Assembly: GCA_037893245.1 (NCBI GenBank)
Contig: JBAIAA010000668.1
Location: 124,001-188,000, forward strand
Source of the DNA: Crossaster papposus
Lineage: Eukaryota; Echinodermata; Asteroidea; Velatida; Solasteridae
Direction: 5' to 3'
DNA length: 64,000 bases
Each line of letters starts with the position of its first letter. Within the stretch, counting starts at the first letter, position 1. Below are positions 58,802 through 64,000 of this stretch, piece by piece. The notes beneath the pieces are model-generated. The model had not been told where the DNA came from. It saw only the letters and a program-made list of their open reading frames with translations, and searched no databases. Position numbers and translations under genes: made by a program.

Positions 58802-59105
58802 AAACACATGATGTCGGGACAAGCCCTCGAGTTAAATATGTAAAGGGAAAGAAGTGTGCATAAGAAATAAACACATGATGTGGGAACAAGCCCTCTAGTT
58901 AAATATGTAAAGGGGAAGAAGTGTGCATAAGAAATAAACACATGATGTGGGAACAAGCCCTCGAGTTAAATATGTAAAGGGAAAGAAGTGTGCATAAGAA
59001 ATAAACACATGATGTGGGAACAAGCCCTCGAGTTAAATATGTAAAGGGAAAGAAGTGTGCATAAGAAATAAACGCATGATGTGGGAACAAGCCCGAGAGT
59101 TAAAT
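58802..59105. repeat. Five-cassette cluster (zone 5, copy 2)
   Basis: Cassettes start at 58802, 58869, 58936, 59003 and 59070. It shows the TCGGGAC, CCCTCTAG and CCCGAGAG series of the cluster from 51863. The last cassette also has AACGCATGATG, which breaks the palindrome. Confidence 0.94.
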
Positions 59106-59632
59106 ATGTAAAGGGAAAGAAGTGTGCATAAGAAATATGTAAAGGGAAAGAAGTGTGCATAAGAAATATGTAAAGGGAAAGAAGTGTGCATAAGAAATAT
59201 GTAAAGGGAAAGAAGTGTGCATAAGAAATATGTAAAGGGAAAGAAGTGTGCATAAGAAATATGTAAAGGGAAAGAAGTGTGCATAAGAAATATGTAAAGG
59301 GAAAGAAGTGTGCATAAGAAATATGTAAAGGGAAAGAAGTGTGCATAAGAAATATGTAAAGGGAAAGAAGTGTGCATACGAAATATGTAAAGGGAAAGAA
59401 GTGTGCATAAGAAATATGTAAAGGGAAAGAAGTGTGCATACGAAATATGTAAAGGGAAAGAAGTGTGCATAATAAATATGTAAAGGGAAGGAAGTGTGCA
59501 TAAGAAATATGTAAAGGGAAAGAAGTGTGCATAAGAAATATGTAAAGGGAAAGAAGTGTGCATAAGAAATATGTAAAGGGAAAGAAGTGTGCATAAGAAA
59601 TATATAAAGGGAAAGAAGTGTGCATAAGAAAT
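59106..59632. repeat. Tract of 16 cores between two copies of one cluster
   Basis: The last cores repeat those before the clusters from 51863 and 58802: CATACGAAAT twice, CATAATAAAT, GGAAGGAAG and ATATATAAAGG. Cluster plus tract (58802-59632, 831 bp) therefore looks like an extra partial copy of the unit. Confidence 0.92.
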
Positions 59633-59936
59633 AAACACATGATGTCGGGACAAGCCCTCGAGTTAAATATGTAAAGGGAAAGAAGTGTGCATAAGAAATA
59701 AACACATGATGTGGGAACAAGCCCTCTAGTTAAATATGTAAAGGGGAAGAAGTGTGCATAAGAAATAAACACATGATGTGGGAACAAGCCCTCGAGTTAA
59801 ATATGTAAAGGGAAAGAAGTGTGCATAAGAAATAAACACATGATGTGGGAACAAGCCCTCGAGTTAAATATGTAAAGGGAAAGAAGTGTGCATAAGAAAT
59901 AAACACATGATGTGGGAACAAGCCCGAGAGTTAAAT
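59633..59936. repeat. Five-cassette cluster (zone 5, copy 3)
   Basis: Cassettes start at 59633, 59700, 59767, 59834 and 59901, with the same TCGGGAC, CCCTCTAG and CCCGAGAG order. It opens the right copy of the terminal duplication. Confidence 0.94.
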
Positions 59937-60153
59937 ATGTAAAGGGAAAGAAGTGTGCATAAGAAATATGTAAAGGGAAAGAAGTGTGCATAATAAATAT
60001 GTAAAGGGAAAGAAGTGTGCATAAGAAATATGTAAAGGGAAAGAAGTGTGCATAAGAAATATGTAAAGGGAAAGAAGTGTGCATAAGAAATATGTAAAGG
60101 GAAAGAAGTGTGCATAAGAAATATGTAAAGGGAAAGAAGTGTGCATAAGAAAT

Positions 60154-60416
60154 AAACACATGATGTGGGAACAAGCCCTCGAGTTAAATATGTAAAGGGA
60201 AAGAAGTGTGCATAAGAAATAAACACATGATGTGGGAACAAGCCCTCGAGTTAAATATGTAAAGGGAAAGAAGTGTGCATAATAAATATGTAAAGGGAAA
60301 GAAGTGTGCATAAGAAATATGTAAAGGGAAAGAAGTGTGCATAAGAAATATGTAAAGGGAAAGACGTGTGCATAAGAAATAAACACATGATGTGGGAACA
60401 AGCCCTCGAGTTAAAT
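60154..60416. repeat. Cassette pair plus single (zone 5, copy 2)
   Basis: Cassettes at 60154, 60221 and 60381, lying 7,770 bp after those at 52384, 52451 and 52611, with the same GACGTGTGC core before the last. Confidence 0.93.
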
Positions 60417-61036
60417 ATGTAAAGGGAAAGAAGTGTGCATAAGAAATATGTAAAGGGAAAGAAGTGTGCATAAGAAATGTGTAAAGGGAAAGAAGTGTGC
60501 ATAAGAAATATGTAAAGGGAAAGAAGTGTGCATAAGAAATATGTAAAGGGAAAGAAGTGTGCATAAGAAATATGTAAAGGAAAATAAGTGTGCATAAGAA
60601 ATATGTAAAGGGAAAGAAGTGTGCATGAGAAATATGTAAAGGGAAAGAAGTGTGCATAAGAAATATGTAAAGGGAAAGAAGTGTGCATAAGAAATATGTA
60701 AAGGGAAAGAAGTGTGCATAATAAATATGTAAAGGGAAAGAAGTGTGCATAAGAAATATGTAAAGGGAAAGAAGTGTGCATAAGAAATATGTAAAGGGAA
60801 AGAAGTGTGCATAAGAAATATGTAAAGGGAAAGAAGTGTGCATACGAAATATGTAAAGGGAAAGAAGTGTGCATAAGAAATATGTAAAGGGAAGGAAGTG
60901 TGCATAAGAAATATGTAAAGGGAAAGAAGTGTGCATAAGAAATATGTAAAGGGAAAGAAGTGTGCATAAGAAATATGTAAAGGGAAAGAAGTGTGCATAA
61001 GAAATATGTAAAGGGAAAGAAGTGTGCATAAGAAAT

Positions 61037-61545
61037 AAACACATGATGTCGGGACAAGCCCTCGAGTTAAATATGTAAAGGGAAAGAAGTGTGCATAAGA
61101 AATAAACACATGATGTGGGAACAAGCCCTCGAGTTAAATATGTAAAGGGAAAGAAGTGTGCATATGAAAAATAAACACATGATGTGGGAACAAGCCCTCG
61201 AGTTAAATATGTAAAGGGAAAGAAGTGTGCATAAGAAATAAACACATGATGTGGGAACAAGCCCTCGAGTTAAATATGTAAAGGGAAAGAAGTGTGCATA
61301 AGAAATAAACACATGATGTGGGAACAAGCCCCAGAGTTAAATATGTAAAGGGAAAGAAGTGTGCATAAGAAAAATAAACACATGATGTGGGAACAAGCCC
61401 TCGAGTTAAATATGTAAAGGGAAAGAAGTGTGCATAAGAAATAAACACATGATGTGGGAACAAGCCCTCGAGTTAAATATGTAAAGGGAAAGAAGTGTGC
61501 ATAAGAAATAAACACATGATGTGGGAACAAGCCCGAGAGTTAAAT
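61037..61545. repeat. Eight-cassette cluster, copy 2
   Basis: Cassettes start at 61037, 61104, 61173, 61240, 61307, 61376, 61443 and 61510, all adjacent. It shares the TCGGGAC first member, CCCCAGAG fifth, CCCGAGAG eighth and both GAAAAATAAACAC 2-bp additions with the cluster from 53267, but has none of the three plain cores found there between the fifth and sixth cassettes. Confidence 0.93.
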
Positions 61546-61793
61546 ATGTAAAGGGAAAGAAGTGTGCATAAGAAATATGTAAAGGGAAAGAAGTGTGCAT
61601 AAGAAATATGTAAAGGGAAAGAAGTGTGCATAAGAAATATGTAAAGGGAAAGAAGTGTGCATAAGAAATATGTAAAGGGAAATAAGTGTGCATAAGAAAT
61701 ATGTAAAGGGAAAGAAGTGTGCATAAGAAATATGTAAAGGGAAAGAAGTGTGCATAATAAATATGTAAAGGGAAAGAAGTGTGCATAAGAAAT

Positions 61794-62056
61794 AAACACA
61801 TGATGTGGGAACAAGCCCTCGAGTTAAATATGTAAAGGGAAAGAAGTGTGCATAAGAAATAAACACATGATGTGGGAACAAGCCCTCGAGTTAAATATGT
61901 AAAGGGAAAGAAGTGTGCATAAGAAATATGTAAAGGGAAAGAAGTGTGCATAAGAAATATGTAAAGGGAAAGAAGTGTGCATAAGAAATATGTAAAGGGA
62001 AAGAAGTGTGCATAAGAAATAAACACATGATGTGGGAACAAGCCCTCGAGTTAAAT
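61794..62056. repeat. Cassette pair plus single, second set (zone 5, copy 2)
   Basis: Cassettes at 61794, 61861 and 62021. The second has an intact ACATGATG, unlike its counterpart at 54184. Confidence 0.93.
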
Positions 62057-62924
62057 ATGTAAAGGGAAAGAAGTGTGCATAAGAAATATGTAAAGGGAAA
62101 GAAGTGTGCATAAGAAATATGTAAAGGGAAAAAAGTGTGCATAAGAAATATGTAAAGGGAAAGAAGTGTGCATAAGAAATATGTAAAGGGAAAGAAGTGT
62201 GCATAAGAAATATGTAAAGGGAAAGAAGTGTGCATAAGAAATATGTAAAGGGAAAGAAGTGTGCATAAGAAATATGTAAAGGGAAAGAAGTGTGCATAAG
62301 AAATATGTAAAGGGAAAGAAGTGTGCATAAGAAATATGTAAAGGGACAGAAGTGTGCATAAGAAATATGTAAAGGGAAAGAAGTGTGCATAAGAAATATG
62401 TAAAGGGAAAGAAGTGTGCATAAGAAATATGTAAAGGGAAAGAAGTGTGCATAAGAAATATGTAAAGGGAAAGAAGTGTGCATAAGAAATATGTAAAGGG
62501 AAAGAAGTGTGCATAAGAAATATGTAAAGGAAAAGAAGTGTGCATAAGAAATATGTAAAGGGAAAGAAGTGTGCATAAGAAATATGTAAAGGGAAAGAAG
62601 TGTGCATAAGAAATATGTAAAGGGAAAGAAGTGTGCATAAGAAATATGTAAAGGGAAAGAAGTGTGCATAAGAAATATGTAAAGGGAAAGAAGTGTGCAT
62701 AAGAAATATGTAAAGGGAAAGAAGTGTGCATAAGAAATATGTAAAGGGAAAGAAGTGTGCATAAGAAATATGTAAAGGGAAAGAAGTGTGCATAAGAAAT
62801 ATGTAAAGGGAAAGAAGTGTGCATAAGAAATATGTAAAGGGAAAGAAGTGTGCATAAGAAATATGTAAAGGGAAAGAAGTGTGCATAAGAAATATGTAAA
62901 GGGAAAGAAGTGTGCATAAGAAAT
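62057..62924. repeat. Cassette-free tract of 27 cores (copy 2)
   Basis: It shares GGAAAAAAGTG (about 62129), GGGACAGAAG (about 62343) and AAAGGAAAAG (about 62527) with the tract from 54380, at a constant offset of 7,677 bp. Confidence 0.92.
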
Positions 62925-63502
62925 AAACACATGATGTGGGAACAAGCCCTCGAGTTAAATATGTAAAGGGAAAGAAGTGTGCATATGAAATATGTAAAGG
63001 GAAAGAAGTGTGCATAAGAAATATGTAAAGGGAAAGAAGTGTGCATAAGAAATATGTAAAGGGAAAGAAGTGTGCATAAGAAATATGTAAAGGGAAAGAA
63101 GTGTGCATAAGAAATATGTAAAGGGAAAGAAGTGTGCATAAGAAATATGTAAAGGGAAAGAAGTGTGCATAAGAAATATGTAAAGGGAAAGAAGTGTGCA
63201 TAAGAAATATGTAAAGGGAAAGAAGTGTGCATAAGAAATAAACACATGATGTGGGAACAAGCCCTCGAGTTACATATGTAAAGGGAAAGAAGTGTGCATA
63301 AGAAATAAACACATGATGTGGGAACAAGCCCTCGAGTTAAATATGTAAAGGGAAAGAAGTGTGCATAAGAAATATGTAAAGGGAAAGAAGTGTGCATAAG
63401 AAATATGTAAAGGGAAAGAAGTGTGCATAAGAAATATGTAAAGGGAAAGAAGTGTGCATAAGAAATAAACACATGATGTGGGAACAAGCCCTCGAGTTAA
63501 AT
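62925..63502. repeat. Four spaced cassettes closing the right duplication copy
   Basis: Cassettes at 62925, 63240, 63307 and 63467, with 8, 0 and 3 cores between. One core more than in the left copy separates the first two. Confidence 0.92.
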
Positions 63503-64000
63503 ATGTAAAGGGAAAGAAGTGTGCATAAGAAATATGTAAAGGGAAAGAAGTGTGCATAAGAAATATGTAAAGGGAAAGAAGTGTGCATAAGAAATATGTA
63601 AAGGGAAATAAGTGTGCATAAGAAATATGTAAAGTGAAAGAAGTGTGCATAAGAAATATGTAAAGGGAAAGAAGTGTGCATAAGAAATATGTAAAGGGAA
63701 AGAAGTGTGCATAAGAAATATGTAAAGGGAAAGAAGTGTGCATAAGAAATATGTAAAGGGAAAGAAGTGTGCATAAGAAATATGTAAAGGGAAAGAAGTG
63801 TGCATAAGAAATATGTAAAGGGAAAGAAGTGTGCATAAGAAATATGTAAAGGGAAAGAAGTGTGCATAAGAAATATGTAAAGGGAAAGAAGTGTGCATAA
63901 GAAATATGTAAAGGGAAAGAAGTGTGCATAAGAAATATGTAAAGGGAAAGAAGTGTGCATAAGAAATATGTAAAGGGAAAGAAGTGTGCATAAGAAATAT
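63503..64000. repeat. Trailing cassette-free tract, cut by the window end
   Basis: Fifteen complete cores and a 22-base partial core follow the last cassette. GGAAATAAGTG near 63607 and AAAGTGAAAG near 63630 resemble cores just after 55795, so the duplication probably continues past the window. Confidence 0.9.

Larger units (their letters stand above)
59633..63502. repeat. Terminal segmental duplication, right copy (3,870 bp)
   Basis: It contains 23 cassettes, with plain-core counts 0,0,0,0,6,0,3,19,0,0,0,0,0,0,0,7,0,3,27,8,0,3. It is 62 bp shorter than the left copy, exactly three cores lost and one gained. Confidence 0.93.
1..64000. repeat. Satellite DNA array, 31-bp core family (whole window)
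   Basis: Every base belongs to a head-to-tail array of one 31-bp core, all copies in the same orientation; 148 cores carry a 36-bp cassette. The total is accounted for exactly: 1,892 full cores (58,652 bases), a last partial core of 22 bases, 148 cassettes (5,328 bases), ten single-base core deletions and four 2-bp additions give 64,000. Copies differ mainly by scattered point substitutions, many shared by distant copies, which shows that blocks were amplified repeatedly. This is how eukaryotic satellite DNA behaves; bacterial or viral arrays of this size are not known to me. Neither end of the array lies in the window, so its full length, flanks and chromosomal location cannot be told. Function is unknown. 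Confidence 0.97.

Noticed and set aside
1-64000. Telomeric or degenerate telomeric repeat (GTAAAGGG recalls TTTAGGG)
   Set aside because: The unit is 31 bp with only a short G-run, and no TTAGGG or TTTAGGG tandem repeat appears anywhere.
1-64000. G-quadruplex array from the GGG in every core
   Set aside because: GGG runs are 28 bases apart, far beyond usual loop lengths for stable intramolecular quadruplexes.
1-64000. Promoters, terminators, origins, tRNA or rRNA genes
   Set aside because: Nothing departs from the core/cassette pattern. AT-rich stretches such as AAATATG occur in every copy and cannot be singled out as regulatory sites.
1-64000. Naming the species or a known satellite
   Set aside because: I do not recognise the core or cassette with confidence, and the window has no gene to give taxonomic context.

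Overview
The window is satellite DNA from end to end. I found no gene, RNA gene, mobile element or ordinary single-copy sequence on either strand. Everything is built from one 31-bp core in a single orientation. At the same internal position, 148 of the cores carry a 36-bp insert (the 'cassette'), which makes a 67-bp long form. The bookkeeping closes exactly: 1,892 complete 31-bp cores, a final 22-base partial core, 148 cassettes of 36 bp, ten 1-bp core deletions and four 2-bp additions sum to 64,000 bases. A tandem array this long and homogeneous, with nested higher-order repeats (HORs), is typical of eukaryotic heterochromatin (centromeric, pericentromeric, subtelomeric or sex/B-chromosome satellite). 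I cannot name the species or the chromosomal site. The core does not match any satellite I can name with confidence.

Cassette spacing and shared point variants divide the window into five zones. Zone 1 (1-15,440) is made of HOR blocks of about 687, 811 and 470 bp plus three near-identical clusters of six cassettes (from 3,326, 7,592 and 12,271). Zone 2 (15,441-24,096) is marked by double triplets of cassettes (from 15,441, 17,237 and 21,345) and clusters of five; about 2.75 kb of it is present twice. Zone 3 (24,097-36,261) is cassette-poor, with isolated cassettes or spaced doublets, and ends in a cassette-free tract of 143 cores. Zone 4 (36,262-51,862) has three copies of one five-cassette cluster 3.9 kb apart, a 744-bp HOR, a 2,448-bp tandem duplication, and a cassette-free tract of 220 cores. 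Zone 5 (51,863-64,000) is cassette-rich and contains a segment of about 3.9 kb twice (51,863-55,794 and 59,633-63,502).

The + strand is 77% purine in the core, with 9 G to 1 C. The minus strand of the core has no stop codon in any frame, so very long minus-strand reading frames (up to about 2,400 codons) appear in all three frames at once. These follow from a stop-free repeat whose length is not a multiple of three, and I do not annotate any as genes. The points most worth a second look are the two-state core/cassette architecture, the polarity of the cassette clusters (distinct first and last members), the near-absence of length variation in the core, and the palindrome plus CpG/XhoI site that only the cassette carries.
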